64,000 nucleotides of DNA from Oscheius onirici. Its lineage: Eukaryota; Nematoda; Chromadorea; Rhabditida; Rhabditidae. Shown here in pieces: positions 20,618 through 32,323 of the stretch. The stretch spans positions 5,518,001 to 5,582,000 of the forward strand of contig OW051473.1 in assembly GCA_932521025.1 (NCBI GenBank), given 5' to 3'. Every line of letters begins with the position of its first letter. Positions within the stretch are counted from its first letter, which is position 1. Both the position numbers and the translations under genes were made by a program. Below the pieces are notes generated by a model. The model did no database searches, was not told where the DNA came from, and worked only from the letters and a program-made list of their open reading frames with translations.

Positions 20618-21940
20618 ATGACCAGTGATGTACTACCACCCAGAAACATGTCAGAGGTAAAAAGCATTCTCATTCTATTACTGATTTCCCATACCGGTCA
20701 TTTGTCAAATGTTAAACTGGAAAAACAAATGCGTATTTTACTTCTTCCCACGGACATTCCAGGATAATTACATTCCAGAATCCCAACTCCGAAGTACCCT
20801 CGATATCGATAACACCTTCACGAAGGGTTTCAATTTCAACTCCTTTGCGTTTTACACGGACCTTTTCCACGGATTCTATCGACTCGTTGGAAAGAAACAG
20901 TCGTATCGAGTTGAGAAGAATGAGAATCATGGGAGATGAAGTCGAAGTGAGACCTTTTTAACACTATTTACGTGTAATTGTAGGAAGAAGAAGACCACAA
21001 TGCACATAGGTTGACACATCAGGCTACTTTATACCCATCAGCTTGTCCTCACTTGAGTTCTTCCGGTAGATCAGCAACAGAGCCTCAAAAACTGCCAAGA
21101 AAATCTCTAACACGGGCTCCAGTGAGTGTCACATTTTACTTTTATAACTGTTTTCCAGAGGTCAGTTGGAGATCTCTCAAGAGAGTCACAATCACCATCG
21201 AGAAGAATTTTATCTGATCAGATAGGTGGGGTTGAAAACATACTTGTTCAATCAGTTTTAGGCCTAAACTCTTACCAACAACGTCTCCTACAACAGTGCT
21301 GGCCTAACATATACGGAACCGGGGGGAATGGACCGTTTGCCACCTCGATATACACCAAGTTGACTGCAAGAAACGCAAACGCTCGTCAGCTGTTAGCCAA
21401 GGTTTTTTGTTGTTTCTCGTTGTTGCAGTCATTATCCTAGGCTAATGGAGTTGCTGTTTTTCAAAATGAGGTGGACGTTACTGCTCTTCACGCTAAAGTA
21501 ACTGTTGAGCTAATTGACTTTGCCATCAAAGGGCTGGATCAAGACCATGTGCCATTAGCCACTGATTTAATCCAGGTTCCTTCTTTCACGTATTAAGCGA
21601 CAGATCAGTTCAGATTGGTCGGAGCCATAAACACCTAAAAAGTGAGGGATTGAATGCCAACACGTGGGACGAACTAGGTCAGCATAGACATTTTTCAAAC
21701 TTGTGGCACATTTTTATAGGGGACGCTATTGTGGACAGCCTACGCAGATTTGATAGCGTGAGAAAGCATAAGGAACTTCGACGGGCTTGGCTGGCCTTGG
21801 TTGCTTACCTCATAGATAACCTGAAGCAGGTATGTCTGAAAAAGCTTGCAAGCATATGATTAATTAAGGGTCAAAGTCTGACTCGTATTGCCTCTAACTA
21901 TGAGTTGAGCAATCACTCCACTCCAACAAAGAAACATTAA
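20618..21940 (+). CDS. globin with long Ser/Arg-rich N-terminal arm
   Basis: The start ATG 20618 gives MTSDVLPPRNMSE, then exon 20779-20946 (NPNSEVPSISITPSRRVSIS ... RNSRIELRRMRIMGDEVE) and 20984-21121 (EEEDHNAHRLTHQ...). The first ~130 residues are therefore disordered, acidic and Ser/Arg-rich. The globin fold then begins LNSYQQRLLQQCWPNIYG. An E-helix HAKVTVELIDFAIKGL offers a distal His, and IGRSHKHLKSEG offers the proximal His (F8). The fold continues WDELGDAIVDSLRRF, ELRRAWLALVAYLIDNLKQ and a short tail. Nematodes carry dozens of such divergent, often neuronal, globins with N-terminal extensions; many act in redox or O2 sensing. The heme ligands are inferred from motif position. Confidence 0.8.
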
Positions 21941-22359
21941 CTCTTATCAACAAATGTGCCCAAATACTGTCCTCTTGCCCCGAACAAATGCTTCAGCTTC
22001 TTCAATAAACTTATTATTGACATCTGTACAAATACTGCGTTAAATCTGAAAAAGGTGACAATCTTTGGAGTTGAACTAGTAAATGAACAATGGTAAGGCA
22101 ACAATTATGAGCACCACACGATTTTCTGTGCTGATATGGTACAGCTAGCACAACACATTTGCATGATAACACAAGGACCCGGTATTGGAGGAAGTCATTT
22201 GTAACAGGCTATGTCTAAAGAGGGTTAAACGAGAAAAGAGAGTCCGTAATCAGGTTCACGGGTATAGGCACTGGAGTTGGTTGAATTGTATACAGGGTCT
22301 AGGATAAAAAGGTCCTACGAGAATCCTTTATCTAGTCATCGACTAGAGTTTTGTGGGTT
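21941..22359. other. convergent intergenic region (globin and TMEM41)
   Basis: 3' flanks of two convergent genes. No RNA gene or repeat was recognised. Confidence 0.5.
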
Positions 22360-23901
22360 TCAGACAATTTCCATCTTTCGCGGTTCAGATTCTGTCGTCG
22401 GGACCAACTGAAAGGGACAGACTGTTACAAATTACTCGAAAATTAAGCACCTGATGTTTTTGCGTTCTCGGCCGAATGTAGATGGCATAAGCGAGAGGAA
22501 GGAGGGCAAACGAGCAGAGTTTCAACATTGTTGACGTGCTAAAAAGGTTCCAGTTTTTTCCCTCTCTCTGATTAATCACTCCATGAAATTCTTTGCGAAA
22601 ATCTCAAGGATAGTGTTCCTGCTTCACACGATATGATAACAGAGACTGCCGATTGCCGTGGACGAAAACCCGGCGTCGTTTCATAGAAGCTACGTAAAAA
22701 CAAGTCGGACAGACGACCTTTTACCGGGGTTGCATGGCGTGAAAACGGCTCACCTGAAGACATCATCCCACGATCGAAGGTCGGAGAGGATGTATCCAGC
22801 TTGAACGCAGACGAAATTGTAAGGGGCAAGTCCTGTAAACCGGAGGTTAGGCTCAACAGTAGAAAATGTTAAGCTGTTCCACTTTCGATCGTCCCGCTCG
22901 CCGTTTACCTCCTCTTCCGAGAAAGAGAGAGGTGCCCAAACGAGTTCCTCAAAGAGGTCAACGTGTTGCCAACAAAGACCTCCGCAGGAGGGTGAAAGAG
23001 ATGCGGAAGCCGGACGTTCGAAGGCGCAATGCTTTGTGCGTACGACTAACCAATCAGAGCGGAAAACATGAAGATCGGAAGAGGGATGTTGAGGAATGGT
23101 GCCACAATGTTCAGCAACCATGACGGGGAGATGGGAAACATTCGAGCGAAGAGCAAAAACGGTAAGAGTCGATTATTATTGTCGTCTATCTGAAGGGGGC
23201 TGGATTACAATATCAAAATTTAACTGACTTTTTGTTGCAGATAGGTGAGTTTCTGTCCAAAGTAGTACAGAACGTATTCGCGACCAAACAATTCGGAAAA
23301 TAAGTAGCATAGAGTTGAACCAGCTAGAAAATGCAAGAGATCTTTAGAGAGCGTCTCAATTTGTAATTCATACCTGTCGTTAATATACAACAAAGTACAA
23401 AGCCGGTCCAAAGGTCGTACACCGAGCCAGCGATAACATTCTGAAGATTTGATTTTCGGCTTTTTGGCAGTAAACTCGATCTCCCTATCTATCCGCCAAT
23501 ATTGCGGTTTGTGCCCCCGTGAAGAAACTTGCTAGGACTAGACCCAGCTAACAGCCGGCTACGGAAGAAAGCCTAGCAGCATCGCTGGGAAAGGAGAAAG
23601 CAAAACTCACTAGGAGAAAGGAGCCAGGAATGGCAAAAGTTTGCTTGAAGAGGTAGGCACAAATGAATACTGTCGTAATGTATCCAAAGTGTTGCTCTTT
23701 ATAGGCTTTGAACTTTTCTGCTAATGCTGTGAAGTTATCAAACTGTTTTGGTAATTCGAAAATGCCATCTGAAAGAGTTGTCTTTTAGATTATTAAAGTA
23801 CTCTCACCTTCGTTGTTCCAACCTGGCGCTGAGATTATCATATACCATAATGAGAGTGAAGACGCCGCAAATATGGCCGGGAGTATAAACAGCCGTACCA
23901 T
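22360..23901 (-). CDS. TMEM41 family VTT-domain scramblase
   Basis: Eight minus-strand exons (23808-23901, 23611-23768, 23374-23440, 23229-23323, 23051-23189, 22754-22832, 22451-22538, 22360-22407) sum to 768 nt, 255 aa, all phases matching. Diagnostic blocks are YLFKQTFAIPGSFLLNVIAG, AGSTLCYLFSELFGREYVLY, FARMFPISPSWLLNIVAPFL and LAPYNFVCVQAGYILSDLRS. They match the VTT (SNARE-associated Golgi) domain of TMEM41A/B (KQ.FAIPGS, R.FP..PNW.LN, G..PYNF...Q.G). An N-terminal TM (MVRLFILPAIFAASSLSLWY) and a C-terminal TM (LKLCSFALLPLAYAIYI) flank it. TMEM41B is an ER phospholipid scramblase needed for autophagosome and lipoprotein formation. The short soluble N-terminus makes A versus B undecided. 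Confidence 0.92.
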
Positions 23902-26837
23902 ACTCTAAAGCAATGGAATGAATGAAATAAATGAGATATGGGGAAGATGCCATTGGCAACTGACTCACTTTGAATAAATCTCGTAGAGCGGATACGGTGA
24001 CGATGATAAATCGCGGCGCGCTAGCTAGCCATCAGGGGCGGGCCGACGGTGGATGTGGACGGCCGCAGAACGGGATCCGCCTGGAAACCATCAAATCAAT
24101 AGAGACGTCATGTCAGAAGGCTTGTTGCAACAAGCTTAATGAAAAGAAGCTCGTCTGCCATATGCTGGAACCTAATCTTCAATGTACAGGCTTTCCGCAA
24201 AGTCCAAAAAAGCACAAGGACAATTGTGATGATATCTGGCATTCGAAGAAAATAAGAAGATGTTGGGAAACAAATAAGATGAGCAGCTCATTCTGCTCAC
24301 TGTATAGGATAAGAACACGTTTAACTCAGAACGTGCTGCCTTATCGAAGACTAACAATCGTTCTATTTTTTTGAGGAGAGAGGGAAACCAAGAAAAAAGG
24401 ATGTAGCGATTGTAACCTGATCTCTGTTATAATTTTCCCACGTTTCCGAGTGGTCGAATCTTCTTACCGCAAAAAATAACATTCTTGCAAAGGATAACTC
24501 AAAAAGTTCGGAATGACTAAGATAAAAAGAGGTGAACCACTTAGAACGTACCGGAATAGGAAAGAGACTGAGCGAACTGTGCAAACATCATTCCTAACAG
24601 ATTATACACTAGAGTGCTTTTGGCACCACCTTTTTAAACTTCACGGTTATTAGATAGCGGTTTCTTGCGATACTTAAGGGAAGCAAGTGTTAATGTAAAT
24701 TGCTTAGACTTTCACGGGATGCCAGTAGACCAGTTTTGTCAGCAGACTACGATTAAGAAATGGGAATTGTCTATCAATTAGCTAGAGGCACAATTTACTA
24801 TTAGAAAAAAAACCGAGTGGGATATTGACAGAAGAAGTATTAACGGTATAAAATTTGTTCCAGACCTGGGTGGCACAATGATAAACGTTCATGACGCTAG
24901 TTCTTTTGAGTGGTAAGAGAAACTGAATTATAATGGCAGTTTCTGAGAAACAAACGGGGAAGGTAGTTCACATTAACGCATACGATGTCCAAGTGGTGGC
25001 GAACTATAATACGTGATCTCAGCTGTGATCGGAACTTTCACTTAATTCACGAGAGTGCTCTAGGATGCGAGGGGAAAGTAGTTGGCCACCTGCAGCGTTC
25101 CAGGAAAAGGAAGACAACAGTCATCTGGGAAACATGCCGGAAAGTTGATAGGCAGAGAGTAGGCGGAGTATGAGAACGGTTCAAAAAGAGTCGTCTGATC
25201 TCGATCTAGTGACTCACGAGGGACCCCAGATCGTTTCGATCAATTGCCAATGATAACGGACAGTCTCTGAATAACCAGTACGAGGAATAGATTAGGACGA
25301 CTTGAACTTCTAAATGGAAGTCAGACTATGGGATTGTGGAACGGCCAGAAATCATAAACGCTTCTGCTTCGCTTTACAATAGGTCCAAATCATAAGATTT
25401 CTGCCTCGACGTTTAGGGCCTTATCAGCTAGAAGAGTTGACCTGTGCCTAAGCAGAATTGGGAAACTCTAGGACTCGGACAAATCTTGATGCCACTTGTG
25501 ACTACCAGATTGTGGTCAGGGAGTGTGTCACAAAGTTTTGTTCTAGGAGGTGCCGGTTGATGGTTTGCATAGGCAGGCAATTGCCAGCCTCGGCCGCTCC
25601 TCAAACAGATTGCGCAGTCTAGAGTTGATCTTGAAAGTTTCTTTCAAAAGTTTCGCAACCTGTCAAGTTTTTTATTATTAGGAAATATCGAAATATTTCA
25701 GTTGCACAGATAAGGAAAAGGGTGGACGCAGTTGTAAGTGATTCAAGAGTTCGTTCGCACGAGAATACAAATAATATGATTAATTCGGGACAGAACTGTA
25801 ATAATGAGAACATGATGTGAGAATGGAAATCAAGTAATTAGCATTTTAACGCCAGGGACAACCAGCTGAGACTGTCTTGAGAAGATAAGCACGATTGGCA
25901 TCCAAGATTTTTATGATCAAATAAATGCTAGACGATATCTTCCGTAACATTCCGAAAACGAGAAATTTCTTAGTAAAAAGGGTCAAATTCTGACCGGTCG
26001 TTGAGAAGAAAAAGTAACCAGTGGTCCGTGAATAATGTGAGGATTAGAGGAAAGGGGTGAAGAAGAACTTTTCGAACGCTCTTCGTCACTAGAATAAACT
26101 GGGAAGAGAAAGAGTTTAACAAGATCAGACACAAGTTCACGCATAGGAAGAGAAGAGCTTGAGACGGCACACACAGAGCACACATGCCAGGACCGGTCAG
26201 AGCTAGGCACATTTCGCGAGCACACGCGTGGTAACTTTCAGGCACACGCATACACGCGAGAAAAAACGACAGTTCGAGTAGTAATCGGCTTTCTTTTGCG
26301 TTGACGCTAACGTTTTCATTTTTTAAAAGGAAGGAACGGCTATTCGGCGTTGCAAAACAAAGAACCGCGTAATATTAAAATGTGCATATTTTGGGTTTTT
26401 ATGTAAAGTTCTGATAGAGAGTATCCACGCCACGAGAGGTTTGCGCACTGGCTGAGGTTCAGTGTTGACTTTGCGAGTTCGCACCAAGAGAGTTGATCGT
26501 ATCTGAGTGAAGAACCAAAGATTTTCTCCAGACTTGCGGAAACAAACGGAACAAACATATAGATGCAGCTTAAAGCGAGTGTTTATAATTTGCTATCAGG
26601 TCCGTGCGGCACGCTCGTCACTGTGAATCACATTTCTGATTCGGGGCTCTCTGTCATGTTCCTACGGACATAGTCTAGAATTAGTCATGATTTCCCAACA
26701 GATTGGGGTTTCTGCTTTGCAGCTTAAGTGACTGGTCATCTTTATCGAAGCGAAGGCTTCCAGATTGACTTAAACATCAATTAATGGAAACAGACATCAT
26801 CACTCATACAAACTACATCTGTTCGCATGGCAAATAG
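23902..26837. other. 2.9-kb stretch without a supported gene
   Basis: Read on both strands. Open frames such as those at 23970-24374 and 25970-26251 lack splice partners, motifs or conserved-looking composition. There is no clear tRNA, tandem repeat or transposon end. It may contain regulatory DNA for TMEM41 and the downstream genes. Confidence 0.5.
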
Positions 26838-27305
26838 AACCTTTCCACTCTCGGGTACACAAAGAATTTCCCTCTCTTGCTGCCGAAGTTTGCTGATACC
26901 ACGCCAATGTCAATCCGGCAAGGGATCTGGATCTCGAAACGTATTCAAGTAAATCATTATCAGCATAATTATATTTCCCATTTCAGTTGAAGAAACGAAC
27001 TCAGGCGGAGAATCAACTACTAATTGGACTCGCAGGTGTGAAGTACATCACCTCATTAACGAATGAGTGTGTTATGTTTTCTGCCACTGCAAGTTCTCTC
27101 TTCCATATGTGTTCTGTGCCCCTTATAGTTCTTTTCATCTTATCAATAAAGATAGCGTCTTTTGTTCTTATAAGGTAGTCTCGCTTGAATATCTTGCTCA
27201 CATAATATATGTTTTTTTAGTTTTATTATGAAAGCTTGTCGCAGCGACGAGACCTCTGTTCTTCCCAGCAGCTCAAAGAACAAATCTCACGGTAACAATC
27301 GATAA
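26838..27305 (+). CDS. possible small membrane protein (5' end uncertain)
   Basis: Three exons join in phase: 26838-26948 (NLSTLGYTKNFPLLLPKFAD ... GIWISKRIQ), 26987-27174 (LKKRTQAENQLLIGLAGVKY, then VMFSATASSLFHMCSVPLIV and LFILSIKIASFVLI) and 27221-27305 (SFIMKACRSDETSVLPSSSK NKSHGNNR, TAA 27303-27305). A basic, polar segment leads into one or two hydrophobic spans and a hydrophilic tail. The layout recalls the last helices of a serpentine receptor, but this is only a resemblance. In-frame ATGs include 26907. Splice sites GT/TTTCAG and GT/TTTTTTTAG are good. No family was recognised. Confidence 0.4.
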
Positions 27306-27544
27306 TTCCGCCACGTGGTGTACTTTGGGTGAAGTTTCGCTTTGATCTTTCGATTGTTACGTAGGGTGCTCGGGGGTGAGGTCAAAAGTATATTTGGGCG
27401 ATTTTGCATCAGCGATTCTTGCGAAATCGCGGGAATAAAAGGTTGTTCGGTTCCCTGCCCTCGTGGTGATTGTTTGCCCTCTCGCGTTCAATTGCACTAT
27501 TAACTCTTTTTGACATTAATTAACAAAGTAAGTAAGTTTTAGCT

Positions 27545-30500
27545 ATGGGGTTAACCACATCTGCGGTGGAAATTCCTCTCCTCACCGTCTATGCAACCGT
27601 GTTGGCCTTTTTGCAACTTTTTCGCCCGAGGAAAAGTCTAACTGGAAGAATTCTTCATCCGGAAGAAGCTGCTGGTATTTGGGACGAGGAATGGGAGTTG
27701 GATTCTGTAGAGCCAGGGGTATGTCCATAAGCATTTCAGGAAAGTAACTGTTTTATAGAAATCTTATATCATAGAAGGAAGTAATAGTGACGGACAGAGT
27801 ATCTATATTGAACTTGTGACCCATGATACTTACAACAGTGCTACAATTGTTTTGGGAGATGCGGAGAAAACGATCGGCGGCCAATTCTCGGGTGCAATTG
27901 TGGACGAGCGAACTTTCAAGTGTGGACCGCTATTTGTGGAGATGAGAGAGCCGTTCCGGAGATGGCGAATCACCTTCAAGGGATATTTGGAGTTAAATTT
28001 TTTTCAGAAACATATAACCATAAATTCAGAAATGATCAAGAGCGACACTTTGTTAGCCTTGCTGGTTGGTGGAAGCCTACTTCCGACGCTAGGTATTTCT
28101 ATTCCGATTTGGACTCTTCTGGACTTCACTTTTCCAAAAATCTTGATGTAAAATCGAATATCGAACAGCTATCCAAGTGAGTAATACTCGGTACGGAAAA
28201 TATCTTTTTAGAGCTCATTATTCTGATCTCTTAGCCCAGTTTGGCCAATACCACGCCGAAGTCACCATAGACGGAATTTCCTCCGAACTAAGATTCAGAG
28301 GAGCCAGACAGTTTGGAAGCTACAGAAGCATTCAAGCAGCGGATGAATTCCATTCTTATTTAGATGTAAGAATACGCTAGTATTCAGTAGGATAGTTTAT
28401 AGTTTAGGACGGAAATCGAATGTCATACAAGTCGGTATTCAGTGAAGGGCATTCGGTTACGATTAATCATGGCTACATGGATAAAGCAAACGGACAGACC
28501 ACTTCTTTGTCACTATCAGATGGGTCTTCTCTTCTAACTAACAATAACCGCTTAATTGAATTCAATCCTGCTCACTGCAGTTCACTGTATGGAAGTGGGT
28601 ACAAATTATTCTTCACTAACTATGCTTGTAGTTCTTCCCTTCCCACTTAGAAAAGGAGAAATCATTTCAAACTATTCATATTTTTCGTCTACGGGCCATC
28701 AAGTGGAGCTGAAGAGAATCAAGGTACTTCCCGTGAAACTCAGTCCAATGTTTTCCAGGTCAATCACGCGCTAAGCACAGGCTTTGCTCTTCTGAGAACG
28801 GTGAGAGAATCTTTGAAAGAAGCGGAACACCCCGAGTTTCACAAATTTGAGGGTAAGTAACCATTCGACAATGTACAGTGTAATTTCTAGATGTTACGGC
28901 AACAGAGTCCGCAAAGCAAAGAAAGGTTGTCCCCTTTAGTCTTCAAGGATGCCAAGATAAAGAATTCACAGGTGGAAAAGGAGCAAATTTGGCCAAATTG
29001 AAGAGCATTGAGCACAAGGTAACTTGCCCTTGCTGACTCGTAATTGTTTTAGTATGCCGTTCCAAATGGTGCTGTTATCACAACGACCGCTTTCAAAAGT
29101 TTCCTGGAGGCTAATGGCAACATCAAAAACTTAGTGGAAAAATTGTCTGCAAAAGGTCTTTCAGTAGAAGAATACGTAATGGAAGGAGAGCTGTAATTGC
29201 CAAATAGTAAAAAACCTATTATGCTCTTAGGATTCAAGAAGCTATTCTGAAAGCCTCTCCACCCACAGAACTATTTCCATTATTGGAAGAATCGGGTATT
29301 GTTTCAGACTACAACGTAAAATATGCTGTGAGGTTTGGGGGGATGAAAACAGTTTGAGGCAGCTTTTTCAGATCCTCGGCAGTCGGGGAGGACGGTTCGG
29401 ATCTCTCAAGTGCCGGACAATTGGAAAGTGTACTCAATGTACCATTTGACGACGTAAGTAAATGCGGTATTCTTTTCAAACAAACTATCTTAGATCCCCG
29501 CCAAAGTTCTCGAATGTTGGTGTTCGAACTTCAGAAGGGAAGTCATCAGTTACAGAAGAAACTATGGCCAGGTCTTGAACCCTTCAATGGCAGTGGTGGT
29601 CCAGGAAATGGTCACGGATGGATGTGCTGGTGCATCTTTTTTAAACTATATGTAACTAACTGTTTTAGGAGTCATGTTCACGTGTGATCCAGTCAAGAAT
29701 GATGATGGTCGTCTGGTGATAAATGCAATCCGAGGATGTGGAGAAGATATTGTCAGCGGCGTGGTGACACCAGATGAAATAATTGTCGAAAAGAAGGGTC
29801 TGCAAATGTCCAAGGTACTCCCACACGTTGAACCCAATGAACCATTCAGCCCGACAACTGTTGCCTGGACGATGATTCTCTGCTTAATCTAGTCAATGTT
29901 GGCCTTTTCCTAGAAAGAATCTTTGAAACAGCTCAAGATGTCGAGTTTGTTATGAGAGGAGGAAAGGTGTTCCTGGTGCAAAGCCGAGATGTCACAGGTT
30001 TTTCGTTGTAGTATTTTCTTAGCTAATTTCACGTTTCAGGTCGCGACAGAGAGAGCAGATTTGAGCTTTTGACTGAATTTGATAATGCGCCTTTAACCAA
30101 TAAAGAAGTCTACACTACGGCAAACGTCGGGTAAATCCAAATCTTGTTTTATATGAATAACGGTTTAGTGAAGTGGTACCTGTTCCACTTAGTCCTCTTG
30201 AAATTAGTCAAACTTCCAGGCTATATGACAGTACCATGACTGTGAGTAAAGTCTATTTTTGTTTGAAAAACAAACTTTAGAACATGATATTCAAAGATCT
30301 GTCTGGAACACGTCTTTCTCGTCACATTAGTACATCTTTCTTCACTTGTGGCCAGCGAATGTTATTCAACATTGGCGAGGTAGTAGTTTACACTAGTTTC
30401 CAAAGTTTAAACTTTCTAGATGTTCCTGAGACAACATTCTGTATTTAAAAATGATCGTCTTGCGGAAATTTCGTTTGCTGGAAGCCACATTTTCACCGAC

Positions 30501-32323
30501 GAGATGTTCAAACAAGGAGAAGACAGATACGGACCACTGCCAAAATTGTTCCCGTTGAAGAGGCTTCAAGTCATTGGACATGTAGGAAGTCTCGAATTTT
30601 TCTAAAACTTCACATTTAGATGATGTTTATCGGCTCCTATAAGGTAATGGGCGAAATCAAGGGCGAACTGAAAAAGTCGGAACAGCTTACTCCTACCGGT
30701 GAAAGCACATTTGAAAGTTTGATGGAAACGGTACATAAACAGTTGCTGCTATACAGAACTGTGAGTTCATCGCTGTACACAAACCTATAATTTAGATTCT
30801 CGAAATGCATGCCAGTGCCTCGGTTTTCTCTACTTTCACTCATATTGTTGTCGGCATGCTCATCCGAGGTAGCCCTGGTGAGGCCAACACAATTTCTCCA
30901 AACGTTTTTACAATACAGAAGGAAACACGACCCCTGACATGCTTTCCGATCTGGCAAACATTTTCTCCAATTCTACTTCCTCTGTTATCAGCGCAGATGT
31001 GCCAGCTGGTCTTGAAGTATAGCAGCAACTTTTTTTTTTGAAATAGCTCGTCTTTTCAGAGACTCGCGAAAGCTATCAGAGAGGACGGGTTACAACAAGA
31101 GTTTCTTGTTACCGCTGATGACAAAGCCGTGAATCTTCTCAAGACTAAAGGACGCAGGTCTGCCGAACAGATTGTCGACTTTTTAAAAGTCCACGGGCAC
31201 AGGTCTTGCTATACGAATGACTGCGGAAAGCCATGGTTTTCAGGGGACCCAATGAACTGTACATTCGATCAGATGGCTGGGCAGAAAAGCCCGAATTGCT
31301 CATGGTCACCCTAAAAGTAAGCTCTGTTGTAGCAGTAAAGTAGCAGTGCTTGAAAACAGACTATGCTTTCTACGATAATGGAAGATAAACCGGCCAACAA
31401 CAAAACTATCGACGATCTGATGGACACGTTGAAATGTCAGCCAAAAGGATTCAAGAGGTAATTTCACTCAAAATGTGTCAGAGATAGAGGGTTTAGACGA
31501 ATGATGAAGTATATGGTCAAGGAATCTCATCGAGGAGTAGCTTCACGCGAACTAGCCAAAAGTTGCCTGGTAAAGTCTGTTTATGAGTGCAGAAAGACGT
31601 CAAAGATGGTTGCGAAGATGCTGTATCAAAATGTAACCAAGTTCTATAAATAGACAAACCTGATTTATAGGGACTGATTCCTGACGAAGATCTCTACTAT
31701 TTCTTCCACATGGACGAAGTCAAAACTCTTTGGAAGACTAGAAGTGCCAAGTTAATTGCAAGAGCGGTGAGAAGGCGTCAAATTTTCCAAGAATTAGGAG
31801 AACGACAATATGCCCACGTTTACCACGGCAACCCCGACCCGGTAAAAAGAATCATTGGCATTGTATCATGTTTTTCTAGATCAATCTCAAATCGGCAAAC
31901 TATTCTGCCACCGACATCAGTTTGACTGGAACAGTTGTTTGCGAAGGAAAAGTGGTAGCAAAGGCTAGGGTGGCAATAAATTTAGAAGAAGCTAAACATA
32001 CTCAGGTAACTTTTTGTGTTCTTGTTGTTCACATTATTTCAGCCTGGAGAAATTCTCATAACTCGATGTACTGACATATGCTGGTCTCCCTTCTTCCCTA
32101 TCATTAAAGGAATCGTCACCGAAATCGGAGGTCTGCTAAGTCATGGAGCTGTGGTAGCTCGAGAGTACGGTCTTCCTAGCTTGATCGCCGTGGAGAATGC
32201 TACCGCTGTCTTCAAAACAGGTTCAAGTGTTTAAAACAGTTTTGAATGAAAGTTTAAGGCGACCTCATGGACCTGGACACTCACAAAGGAACCATATCAA
32301 AAATCACGATGCCATCTTCATAG
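27545..32323 (+). CDS. PEP-synthase/rifampicin-phosphotransferase-like dikinase with N-terminal fused domain
   Basis: More than twenty short-intron exons; roughly 1,250-1,280 aa. It starts MGLTTSAVEIPLLTVYATVL, a hydrophobic anchor. Residues about 60-330 form a beta-rich region (MREPFRRWRITFKGYLE, WWKPTSDARYFYSDL, ELRFRGARQFGSYRS) like the CrtC/AttH-type domain preceding invertebrate 'putative PEP synthases'. The ATP-grasp (PPDK_N) part follows: FTGGKGANLAKLKS, AVPNGAVITTTAFKSFL, KYAVRSSAVGEDGSDLSSAG, VVVQEMVTDGCAGVMFT and FLVQSRDVTG. A helical middle domain includes FLKVHGHRGPNELYI. The C-terminus is the phosphohistidine swivel domain, GGLLSHGAVVAREYGLPSL, with its catalytic His. It ends shortly after DTHKGTISKITMPSS, so the PEP-binding barrel of true PEP synthase is missing. 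That is the three-part layout of rifampicin phosphotransferase. The likely chemistry is ATP-dependent transfer of a phosphate through His to an unknown small molecule. Confidence 0.88.

Noticed and set aside
27992-28007. An apparent 16-nt intron or T-run frameshift in the dikinase gene
   Set aside because: Frame arithmetic fails for 16 nt. The acceptor AAATTCAG ending 28029 gives a 38-nt intron, with correct phase and conserved sequence (GYLENDQERHF).
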